DNA of 64,000 bases from Branchiostoma lanceolatum. Taxonomy: Eukaryota > Chordata > Leptocardii > Amphioxiformes > Branchiostomatidae. Numbering within the stretch: position 1 is the stretch's first letter; the number at the start of each line of letters is the position of its first letter. This document shows, piece by piece, positions 42,501-54,500 of this stretch. The translations under genes were made by a program, and so were the position numbers. Under the pieces are notes generated by a model. That model saw only the letters and a program-made list of their open reading frames with translations, was not told the origin of the DNA and did not search any database. The stretch spans positions 6,860,501 to 6,924,500 of the forward strand of contig NC_089724.1 in assembly GCF_035083965.1 (NCBI RefSeq), in the 5' to 3' direction.

Positions 42501-45500
42501 TTCAGTCGTAAGGTTCGTAAACATACCCTGAATTCAAGTATCATGTCTTAAGAGTTTGGAAGACTTGGAAAACAAAAAGGGCAAAAAACCTTCAAGAGAA
42601 TCTTATTGGCTGGGGGCAATGTGTAAACAGTAGTCTGTTTCGTTGTGCGTTACCGTAGTGGTTGGTGGCGTCGTCCGTAGTGTTGTCGATACTGATGTTG
42701 GATGTGTGATTAGTAATGTGGATTCGCCAGTTGTATTGTGTGTCGTTAGAGCAGTTGTTGCTCTTGTTGTTGTCATTGGACTTGTACTTAAGGTCGTATG
42801 TCTCTGTATGGAAATCATGATAGATGTATTTAGAAGACAAGTGAAAGAAAACGTCGAAGATTATCGGACCCAAGGTTCAAAAGAGATGGTTGGTCTTGAT
42901 TAAAAGTTAAAGTTTATCTTATTTCTTTACCGTAGTGGTGGGTTGCGTCGTCCGAAGCGTTGTCAATACTGTCGTTGGCGGCTGTGTTGTTACAAGTGTG
43001 GATTCGTCAGTTGTCTTTTGCGTAGTATGAAGAGTTGTGGCCATTGTAGTCTTTTGGCTTGTACTCAAGGTAGTTGGCATCTACATTATGTCAAAAAAGT
43101 AAAAGGATGTTTGTGTAAGTTTCAGTCGTAAGGTTCGTAAACATACCCTGAATTCAAGTATCATGTCTAAAGAGTTTGGAAAACTTGGAAAACAAAAAGG
43201 GCAAAAAACCGTGAAGAGAATGTTATTGGTTGGTTGCAATGTGCAAACAGTAGTCTGTTTCGTTGTGCGTTACCGTAGTGTTTGGTTGAGTCGTCCGTAG
43301 TGTTGTCGATACTGATGTTGGATGTGTGGTTAGTAATGTGGATTCGCCAGTTGTCTTGTGTGTCGTTAGAGCAGTTGTCGCTCTTGTTGTTGTCATTGGA
43401 CTTGTACTTAAGGTCGTATGTCTCTGTATTGACATCATAATAGAAGGAGTTCTACGGCCAGTCAAAGGAAAAGGTCAAGAATCTCTAAAGAAAAGTTTCA
43501 AAGGAGAGGGTTCATCTTGATTAATAGTTTAAGTCTATTTTATTGATTTACCGTAGTGGTGGGTTGAGTCGTCCGTCGCGTTGGCAATAGTGTTTTTGGC
43601 GGCTGTGTTGTAACAAGTGTGGATTCGTCAGATGCCTTTTGAGTAGTATGAAGAGTTGTGGCCATTGTAGTCTTTTGGCTTGTACTTAAGTTGGTTGGCA
43701 TCTACATTATGTCAAAAAGTAAAAGGATGCTTGTGTAAGTTTTAGTCGTAAGGTTCGTAAACATACCCTGAATTCAAGTATCATGTCTTAAGAGTTTGGA
43801 AGACTTGGAAAACAAAAAGGGCAAAAAACCTTCAAGAGAATCTTATTGGCTGGGGGCAATGTGTAAACAGTAGTCTGTTTCGTTGTGCGTTACCGTAGTG
43901 GTTGGTGGCGTCGTCCGTAGTGTTGTGGATACTGATGTTGGATGTGTGATTAGTAAGGTGGATTCGCCAGTTGTCTTGTGTGTCGTTAGAGCAGTTGTTG
44001 CTCTTGTTGTTGTCATTGGACTTGTACTTAAGGTTCTATGTCTCTGTTTTGAAATCATGATAGAAGTATTTAGAAGGCAGTTGAAAGAAAACGTCGAAGA
44101 CTATCGGACCAAAGGTTCAAAAGAGATGGTTGGTCTTGATTAAAATTTAAAGTTTATCTTATTTCTTTACCGTAGTGGTGGGTTGCGTCGTCCGAAGCGT
44201 TGTCAATACTGTCGTTGGCGGCTGTGTTGTTACAAGTGTGGATTCGTCAGTTGTCTTTTGCGTAGTTTGAAGAGTTGTGGCCATTGTAGTCTTTTGGCTT
44301 GTACTCAAGGTAGTTGGCATCTACATTATGCCAAAAAGTAAAAGGATGTTTGTGTAATTTTTAGTCGTAAGGTTCGTAAACATACCCTGAATTCAAGTAT
44401 CATGTCTTAAGAGTTTGGAAGACCTCGAAAGCAAAAAGGGCAAAAAACCGTCAAGGGAATCTTATTGGTTTCTTTACCGTAGTTTCGGATGGGGATGCAT
44501 GTACAGTTGAGGATACTGCAGTTGGCTTTGTGGTCGCTAGTGTAGATTTGTCAGTTGTGGGCATCGTTGTTCTATGACTTGTACTTAAGGTAGTTTGTCT
44601 CTATATTTGAAAAAAAAGGAGAAAAATTTCATTTGTTTTATTGCGTCGGAATAATGATAAACATAAGTTCTATTTTTCAAGCAATACTAGTGTGATTTGG
44701 GAGTTAGCAAAATAATTTAGTCATAAACCTTAAAGAAAAGCTTAATTGAAGTGGATCATTACAGAATAGCACTTTAGTCTATTGGTGTTGCGTCACGTTA
44801 GGTGCTTTGTCACGTTTGGTGCCTAGGCACGGTTTGTGACAGTGCCCGCGTGTCACAAACCGTGCCTGGGACAAAAGCACGGTTTGTGACTCTCGGACAC
44901 CGTCACGAATGGTGCCCAACTGAGCACAGTTCGTGACACACAGGGGGTCTTATCCCATACTGTGCTTTTGGGCTGAGCTTAGTGTTTTGAGGGGGAGGAG
45001 TCTGCCTAACGCGTTTTTTTCCCTGCAGCCCGCCATCTTTGTTTTTTTCGGGGCGCTGGGATGAGAAAGAATCAGCGTAATTCTCGCTCATTGAAATACA
45101 TTTCGCGCTTGTCTTGGATGATTTGGACTTAGAGTTGATGTGGCACAAACAGACGGACGTCTCATCACGAATTTCTACAACAGAAATCCGTCCCGAACCG
45201 TGCCATTCACGACTGTGTCCTGAGGCACGGTTCGTGACAGTGCCGGAGTGTCACAAACCGTGCTTTTGCCCCAGGCACGGTTTGTGACACTCGGGCACTG
45301 TCACAAACTGTGCCCAGGCACGGATTGTGACAGTGCCTGAGTGTCACAAACCGTGCCTGGGGCAAAAGCACAGTTTGTGACACTCCGGCACTGTCACGAA
45401 CCGTGCCTGGACAGTGCCCGGGCTACAACTTCCCGTAGCATTGATTTAGATCGGGCGAGCTGACTGCCTCGGGACGTCGAAGTAATCGGCAAGTGGCCCG

Positions 45501-48500
45501 ATCCTAGTCTAGATCTGGTTTCCCTGGATAGAATATATTTAGTCTTACAAATTGTTTTTTTTTAGCATCTGTTATAGACACTGTCTTTTTGTGCCACTTC
45601 AATTCTAGGTCTAAGTTATTCAATTATTTTACAGAGCGAGAATTACGCTGTTCCTCCTTATCCCAGCACCCCGAAAAACAAAGATGACGGGGGGTGGGGG
45701 GACTGCGGTAGACAAAAACACGCTGCCTTATATGGAAACGCGGGCATCACTGCCCCGTCAGTCACAGTGATTGACAGCAGGGCACAGTCTGTGACGGTCG
45801 GGCTGTGTCACGTTCTGTGCCTGGGAAAGCATAGAACGTGACAGGCATGGTGTGTGACGGTACAATTGTGTTGCTTTACCGAAGTGGTGGGCTGAGTTGT
45901 CGATACAGCAGTTTGCCGTGTGGTCAGTAGTGTCGATCTGTCAGTTGTCTTGTGAGTAGGCAGAACTGTTTTGGGCATTGTTGTTCTCGCCCTAAAGGTA
46001 GTATGTCTCTACATTAAATCAAGAAGAAAATGCATGTGTTGTGATGATTGTAAAAATAAACTGTATCAGACAGTCATGTTAGAAATTCTTACGTTACTAA
46101 AAGATCCATCTAGGACGCGGAAAGAATGGTAAAATGATGTAGATCAGTTTAAAAAGATAACATTTTTATTCAAGTCTGATTTGTTCAATTTCAAGTCTCT
46201 TCACCGTAGTTGCGGATGGAGATGTATGAACAGTTGAGGATACTGTAGTTGGCTTTGTCGTCGCTAGTGTGGATTTTTCCGTAGTTCTCTGCGTACTAAG
46301 AACAGTTGTGGGCATTGTTGTTCTAAATGTAGTTTGTCTCTGCATTGAATAAAGAAAGACGATATGATTGTATCTTTTTTGCTGTAATGAATGTAAACAT
46401 AGCCTTTATTAGAAAATCATGTTAATGATTTTAAGGTGAGTAAAATATGTATTTAGAACCGAAAGATAGGGTAAAATGAGTTCATCGGTTTAAATAATAC
46501 TTTTATTCAAGTCTGATTTGTTTCTTTACCGTAGTTTCGGATGGAGTTGTCGGTAGCGATGTCGATGGCTTTGTCGTCGCTAGTGTGGATTTGTCAGTTG
46601 TCCTCTGTGTACTCAGAACAGTTGTGGTCATCGTTGTTCTATGACTTGTACCAAATGTAGTTTGTCTCTGTCACGAATAAAGAAGAAAAATGATGATATT
46701 GTATCTTTCTCGCTGTAATGATTGTAAACATTATTAGAAAATCATGTTAGAATGATTTTAAGGTGCGTAAAGTATATATGTATTTAGAACCGAAAGACAG
46801 GGTAAAATGAGTTGATCGGTTTAAATAGTACTTTTATTCAAGTCTGATGTGTTTCTTTACCGTGGTTTTGGATGGAGTTGCGAATGGAGTTGTCCGTAGA
46901 GTGGAGGATACTGAAGTTGGCTTTGAAGTCACTAGTGTAGTTTTGTCAGTTGTCCTCTGCGTGCTCAGAACAGTTGTTGGCATTGATGGTTTATCACTTG
47001 TACTTAAGGTAGTTTGTTCCTATAGTTGAAAAATTGAGGAAGAATTTCGTCTGGTTTCATTGCGTCGTAATGATTCTCAACAAGCAATGTTACAATTATT
47101 TGGGAGTTAGCAAAATAATATAGCAAGGAACCTTAAAGAAAAGTTTAACTGGAGTGGATCATTTTAGAATAGCACGTTAGTCTATTTTGTTGCTTTACCG
47201 TAGTAGTAAATTGAGTTGTTGGTAGCGTTGTCGATACTGTAGTTTGCTGTGCTGTCAGTAGTGTGGATCTGTCAGTTGACTTGTGAGTAGGTAGAACTGT
47301 TTTTGGCATTGTTGTTCTATGACTTGTACTAAAGGTAGTTTGTCTCTGCATCAAATAAAGAAGAAAACGATCATTCACTCCTTTGCATGCGTTATAATGA
47401 TTGTAATCTTTATATAAGATGTACATGTAGAAAGTCATGTTGAAAATCATGTTAGAATGATGTGGATGTTGATCTAGAATCCAGGTTTAAATGAAGTTGA
47501 TCGATTGGTATAGCACTTTGGTTAAAGTCTATTTTCTTTCTTTACCGTTTTTGCGGTTGGAGTTGTCCGCAGCGTTGTCGACACTGTAGTTGGTTTTGTG
47601 GTCAGTAGTGTGGATTTGTCAGTTGTCCTCTGCGTACTCAGAACAGTTGTGGGCATTGTTGTTCTAAGACTTGTACTAAATGTAGTTTGTCTCTGCATTG
47701 AATAAAGAAGAAAAACGATGATTGTGTCTTTTGCCTCGTAATAATCGTAAACATAAGTTGTATTCGAAAGCTATGGTTTGGGAGTTACTAAATGATTTAT
47801 ACAGAAACCTTAAATAAAAGCTTAACTGAAGTTGATCATTACTAAGTCTATTTTGTTGCTTTACCGAAGTGGTGGGCAGCGTTGTCGGTAGCGTTGTCAA
47901 TACTGTTGTTGGCTGTGTTGTTAGGAATGTGGTTCTGTCAGTTGACTTGTGAGTTGGTAGAATAGTGTTGGGAATTGTTGTTCTGTGACTTGTGCTTAAT
48001 TATGGTTATGAAAATATGAAAAACTATAGTTGTGTATTTCGCCTTGGAGGGATTGTAAATGTAAGTATAAGCTGTATTTGAAAGTCATTCTAGAATGATA
48101 TTGAAGGTTAGTAAATAGTCTATCTAGAACCCGTATAAGCAGGGTTTAATGAAATTGATCGATTAGAATATTACTTTTGTTCAAGTCTGATTTGTTTCTT
48201 TACCGTAGTTTCGGATGGAGTTGTCCGTAGCGTCGTCGAAATTGTGGATGGCTTTGTCGTCACTACTGTGGCTTTGTCAGTTGTGCTTTGCGTGCTCAGA
48301 ACAGTTGTGGGCATTGTTGCTCTATGACTTGTACTTAAGGTAGTTTGTTCCTATATTTGAAAAAAAGGAGGGAATGTGTGGTTTGTTTTTATTTCAATGT
48401 AATAATCGTAAAAATAAGTTGTATTCATAAGCGATGTTAGAATGATGCGGGAATTACACGAAAGAATATCGAGGAACCTTAAAGAAAAGTTTATTGCAAG

Positions 48501-51500
48501 TTCTTGCCCGTAGGCTAATTGCAAGTACGTGTAACATGAAAGGACGGACAGACAACATATAACAATACAGCATGTGACTTTTCTAGTTTAAGTACTAACA
48601 CTAAATTCTATAATATAACACTTTTATATAACTATATATAACACTATTATATAACTAGCTATTTCGTTGCTTTACCGTGGTAGTGGATTGAGTTGTCGGT
48701 AGCGTTGTCGATACAGTAGTTGGCTTTGTGGTCAATACTGAAGATTTGTCAGTTGACTTGTAAGTTGGTAGAACTGTTTTAGGCATTGTTGTTCTATGAC
48801 TTGTACTAAAGGTAGTTTGTCTCTGCATGAAATAAAGAAGAAAAACGATGATAACATACTTTGTAACCCTTGTGATTGTAAGTCTAATTTGTCGTCTTAG
48901 AAATCTTCGGAATGTCACTGAAATATCTATCGAGAACCCCCAAGATAGAGGTAACTAAATCTGATCAACTGGAAGAGTACTTTTGTTCAAGTTTATCTTG
49001 TTTCATTACCGTAGTTGCGGATGGAGTTGTCTGTAGCGTTGTGGTCAGTAGTGTGGATCTGTCAGTTGACTTGTGAGTAGGTAGAACTGTTTTTGGCATT
49101 GTTGTTCTGTGAGGTGTACTAAAGGTAGTTTGTCTCTGCATGAGGTAAAAAAAACGATGATTGTGTCTTTTGCATTGTATTGTTAATAAGCATAAGCTGT
49201 ATTAGAAAGTCATGTCAAAATAATTTGGAAGGTAAGTAAAAATTCTGGAAACCCAGAAAAAGGGTTGAATGAAGTCGATTGGTTTAAATAGGACTTTTGT
49301 TCATGTCTGTTTCCTTTCTTTACCGTAGTTGCGGATGGAGTTGTCCGTAGCGTTGTCGATACTGTAATAGGCTTTGTGGTCAGTAGTGTGGATCTATCAG
49401 TTGTTCTTTGCGTACTCAGAACAGTTGTGGGCATTGTAGTCCCATGGCTTGTAAGTAAGGTAGTTTGTCTCTGCATTGAATTTAGAAGAAAAGGATGATT
49501 ATTTTTTTGCGTCATAATAATGGTAAACATAAGCTGTGTTAGAAAGACATGTGATCTCAAGTTAGTAAAAATCTATACTGAAATTGAAGGAAATGGTAAA
49601 ATTAAGTTAATCGGTTCAAATAGTAAGTAAGTCTGATTTGTTTCATCATAGTTGATGACACTGTAGTTTGCGTCGAAGTAGTAGGGCGGATTTGTCAGTT
49701 GTTCTCTCTGTACTCAGAAGAGTTGTGGGCATTGTTGTTTTCTGACTTGTGCTTAAGATAGTTTGTCCCTGCATTAAGTAAAGAAGTAGAATGGCGATTG
49801 TGTCCTTTCCGATGTAATGATCGTAAAATAAGCTGAATTTGAAAGCAACGTTGTTTGTCTCTGTATTATATAAGGAAGAATGCCATTCGATCGTTGACGT
49901 TAGCTGCTAGTTAGATATCATAATAGGGGAAAGGTAAATTGGCGGCTGATTTTTAAATTGTAGTTCAAGCTTGTTTTGCTGCTTTACCGTAGTGGTGGAT
50001 TGAGTTGTCGGTACAGTTGTCAATATTGTAGTTGGCTCTGTGGTCAGTAGTGTGGAACTGTCAGTTGACTTGTGTGTAGGTCGTATTGTTTTGGGTACTG
50101 TTGTTCTATGAGTTGTAAGAAAGGTAGTTTGTCCCTGCATTAAAAAAAAGAAGATAAACGATGTTGTGCCTTTTGCTTTGAATGACTGTAAGCATAAGCT
50201 GTTTTGAAAAGTCATTTTGGAATGATTTCGTAGGTTATTATAAAATATCTATCTAGAACAAGGAGAAGGGCTTACTGAAGTTACCCGTTTTTAGATTGTA
50301 CTTTTGTTCAAATCTGTTTTATTTCTTTACCGTTGTTGTGGATTGAGTTGAGGGTACTGTAGTTGGTGGTGTGGTCACTAACGTGGATTTGTCAGATGTC
50401 CTCTGCGTACTTAGAAGGGTTGTGGGCATTGTTGTTCGATGACTTGTACTTATGGTAGTTTGTCTCTGCATTAAGTAAAGAATTATAATGTCGATTCTGT
50501 CCTTTCCGATGTAATGATCGTAAGGTAAGCTGGATTCCAAAGCAGAGTTGTATGTTTTACATAAGGAAGAATATCATTCGATCGTTGACGTTAGTTAAAC
50601 CTTATAATAGCGGAAAGATAGAAGGGGCAGATAATTTTCAAATTGTAGTTCGAGTCTGATTTATTGCTTTACCGTTGTGGTGGATTGAGTTGTCGGTACA
50701 GTTGTCACTGTAGTTGGCTCTGTGGTCAGTAGTGTGGAAATGTCAGTTGACTTGTGAGTAGGTAGTATTGTTTTGGGTACTGTTGTTCTATGAGTTGTAA
50801 GTAAGGTAGTTTGTCCCTGCATAAGAAAAAGAAGAAAAACGATGGTTGTGCCTTTTGCTTTGAATGACTGTAAGCATTAGCTGTTTTAAAAGTTATTTTT
50901 GAATGATTTCGTTGGTTATTACAAAATATCTATCCAGAGCAAGGAAAAGGGCTTACTGAAGTTGCCCATTTTTAGATTGTATTTTTTGTTCAAATCTGTT
51001 TTGTTTCTTTACCGTTGTTGTGGATTGAGTTGAGGGTACTGTAGTTGGCGGTGTGGTCACTAATGTGGATTTGTCAGATGTCCTCTGCGTACTTAGAAGA
51101 GTTGTGAGCATTGTTGTTCGATGACTTGTACTTATGGCAGTTTGTCTCTGCATTAAGTAAAGAAATATAATGTCGATTCTGTCATTTCCGATGTAATGAT
51201 CGTAAGGTAAGCTGGATTCCAAAGCAATGTTGTATGTATTACATAAGGAATAATATCATTCGATCGTTGACGTTAGCTGCTAGTTAGACCTTATAATAGT
51301 GGAAAGATAGAAGGGGCAGGTAATTTTCAAATTGTAGTTCAAGCCTGATTTGTTGCTTTACCGTTGTGGTGGATTGAGTTGTCGGTACAGTTGTCAATAC
51401 TGTAGTTGACTCTGTGGTCAGTCGTGTGGAACTGTCAGTTGACTTGTGTGTAGGTAGTATTGTTTTGGGTACTGTTGTTCTATGAGTTGTAATTAAGGTA

Positions 51501-54500
51501 GTTTGTCCCTGCATTAAAAAAAAAGAAGGAAAACGATGGTTGTGTCTTTTGCTTTGAAATGGCTGTAAGAATAAGCTATTTTGGAAAGTCCTTTTGGAAT
51601 GATTTCCTAGGTTAGTATAAAATATTATCTAGAACCAGAAGAAAGAAATTACTGACGTTGCCCATTTTAAGATTGTGCTTTTGTTCAAATCTGTTTTGTT
51701 CAAATTTGTTTTGATTCTTTACCGTTGTCTGGGATGGAGTTGTTAGCAGAGTGGAGGGTACGGAACTTGGCGGTGTGGTCACCAACGTGGATCTGTCAGT
51801 TGTCCTCTGCGTACTCAGAACAGTTGTGGGCATTGTTGTTCGTTGACTTGTACTTACGGTAGTTTGTCGCTATATTGAAAAAAAAAAGATGAAAAGAGTT
51901 GTTTTCGTTGTAATAATCGTGTACATAACTTGGATTTGAAAGCATGGCTAGAATGATTTCGGATTAAGCGAAGTAATCTCTCGGGGAAAAGTAGACAAAA
52001 GATGAACTGAAGTGGAATTTTCTATAATGACACTTAAGTTTACGTCAGTTCTGTTGCTTTACCGTAGTGGTGGGTTCGGTTGTCCGTAGCGTTGTCGATA
52101 CTGTAGTTGGCTGTTTGGTCAGTAAGGTGGATGTGTCAGTTGACTTCCGAGTAGGTAGAATTGTTTTGGGTATTGTTGTTCTATGAGTTGTAGGTAAGGT
52201 AGTTTGTCCCTGCATTGAATAAAGAAGAAAATAGGTTATTGTTTTATTGCGTCGTAATAATCTTAATCATAAGTTGTATTCTAAAGCCATATCAAAATGG
52301 TTTTGGAGTTATCAAAACTGATTTATCAAAGTATCATACAACAATCTTAAATAAGTTGGAAATGTATATATGTATAGAATGACACGTGTACGTCTCTTGT
52401 GATACTTTACCGTAGTTATGGGTTCAGTCGTCCGTAGCGTTGTCGATACTGTAGTTGGCTCTGTGGTCTGTAGTGTAGATCTCTCAGTTGACTTGTGGGT
52501 AGGTAGCATTGTCTTTGGTATTGTTGTACTCAGAGTTGTACTAAATGTAGTTTGTCTCTGCATTGAATAAAAAAAGAAAGAGATGATTAAATCTTTTGTA
52601 TGCGTTGCAATAACTGTAAGCATAAGTTGTATCAGAAAGTCAAGGTAGAATGATTTGGAAGAATAGTAAAAAAATATATTTAGAACCCGTAAAAAATCAA
52701 AATTAATCAAGTTGATCGATTGAAATAATATTTTTGTTCAGGTCTCTTCTGTTTCTTAACCGTAAAGTAAAGAAAGGCTTAAATGAAATAGAACCTTCTT
52801 GTATCAGAATGACACATTACTTTAAATCTGTTTTGTTGTTTTACCATAGTGGTATGTCGAGTCGTCGGTAGCGTTGTCAGTACTGTAGTTGGCTGTGTGG
52901 TCAGTAGTGTGGATTTGTCACTTGTCCTCTGCGTACTCATATCACTTGTTGGCAGTACTGTGCTAAGACTTGTACTAAAGGTAGTTTGTCTCTGCAGTAA
53001 ATAAAAAGAAACGTTGCTTGTGTGTTTTGAGTCGTAATGATTGTAAGCATAAAATGTATTAGAAAGTCACGTTAGAAGGGTTTGGAAGTTAAAACAATAT
53101 CTAGCTAAAACCTGGAAAAAAGGGTTAAATGGAGATGACCAGTTTGAATGGTCTTTTTGTTCAAGTCTGGTTTGTTTCTTTACCGTAATTGCGAATTTAA
53201 CAAAAACAAGAATATTTTTTTATTGCGTCGTAAAAATCGTAAACATAGGTTGTCTTCGAAAGCAATTTTAGAATATATTTCGGAGTGAAAAAAAAATCCA
53301 TCGAGGAAAAGTTAATGAACGCTTAACTAAAGTTGAACTTTCTAGAATGATATTCTATGTCAGTTTTGTTGTCTTTACTGTAGTTGCGGATAGAGTTGTT
53401 TTGGACTCTGTTGTTCTATGGCTTGTTTTTAAGGTAGATTGTCTCTACATGAATTAAAGAGAAAACAATGGCTATGTTTTTGCATTGTAATGAGTGTTAT
53501 TTGTAACCATAACCCGTATTATAAAGTCATCTTAGAATAATTCAAAACATTCTTAAAGAATCTACCCAAAACCCGGAAAGGTTTTTGATGAAAAGTTGTT
53601 TTTCATTTTATATAGTTTTTGTTGTTGTTTAAGTCTAGTTTGTTTCTTTACCGTAGTTGTGGATGGAGTTGTATGTAGTGTTGAGAATACTGTAGATGGC
53701 GTTGTGGTCAGTAGTGTGGATTTGTCAGTTGTCTTGTGAGTTGGTAGAATTGTTTTGGACTCTGTTGTTCTATGGCTTGTTTTTAAGGTAGTTTGTCTCT
53801 ACATGAATTAAAGAGAAAACAATGGCTATGTTTTTGCATTGTAATGAGTGTTATTTGTAACCATAATCCGTATTAGAAAGTTATATTAGAATAAACCAAA
53901 ACATTCTTAAAGAATCTAACCAGAACCCGGAAAGTTTTTGATAAAGTTGTGTTTCATTTTATATATTTTTTAATGTTGTTTAAGTCTGGTTTGTTTCTTT
54001 ACCGTAGTTGTGATTGGAGTTGTCTGTAGTGTTGAGAATACTGTAGATGGCGTTGTGGTCAGTAGTGTGGATTTGTCAGTTGTCCTTTCCGTACTCAGAA
54101 CAGTTGTGGGCATTGTTGTCTTTTTACTTGTACTTAAGGTGGTTTGTATCTGTATTTAAAACAAAGAATAAGAATGTGGTTTGATTTCAGTGCGTCATAA
54201 AAATAGTAAATACAAGTTTTCTGAAAGCATTATATGACAAGTATTGGTAGTAAGCAAAAGAATCTATCGAGGAAAAGTAAATGAATGCTGAACTTAAGTG
54301 GACCTTTCTAGAATGCCATTCTATGTCATAGTATGGAATATCAGTTTTGTTTCTTTACCCTAGTTGCGGATGGAGTTGTCCGTAGCGTTGTCGATACTGT
54401 AGTGGGCTGTGTGGTCAGTAGTGTAGATTGGTCAGTTGTATTGTGAGTTGGTAGAATTGTTTTGGACTCTGTTGATCTATGACTTGTTTTTAAGGTAGTT

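Larger units (their letters stand above)
27854..44975. repeat. Higher-order repeat array: six blocks of 2233, 2855, 2231, 2853, 2855 and 4095 bp
   Basis: Block limits, set at the identical transposon/B-exon junction: 27854-30086, 30087-32941, 32942-35172, 35173-38025, 38026-40880, 40881-44975. Length differences are multiples of 620-622 bp: blocks hold 2, 3, 2, 3, 3 and 5 intact B exons. Blocks are almost identical; for example the 162-codon antisense stretch starting at 30381 recurs at 38320 and 41175. The last block ends in the complete foldback element instead of a junction. A collapsed or misplaced assembly copy cannot be excluded at this identity. Confidence 0.9.

Noticed and set aside
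14373-44600. Regular spacing of similar short segments, considered as a CRISPR-like or satellite array
   Set aside because: Period is 620 bp, the units are coding exons with splice sites, and there are no unique spacers.
45180-45415. Dense palindromic GGCACGGTTTGTGAC motifs, considered as a cluster of transcription-factor sites
   Set aside because: They lie between the arms of a transposable element and travel with it in the truncated copies, so an element-internal repeat is the simpler reading.
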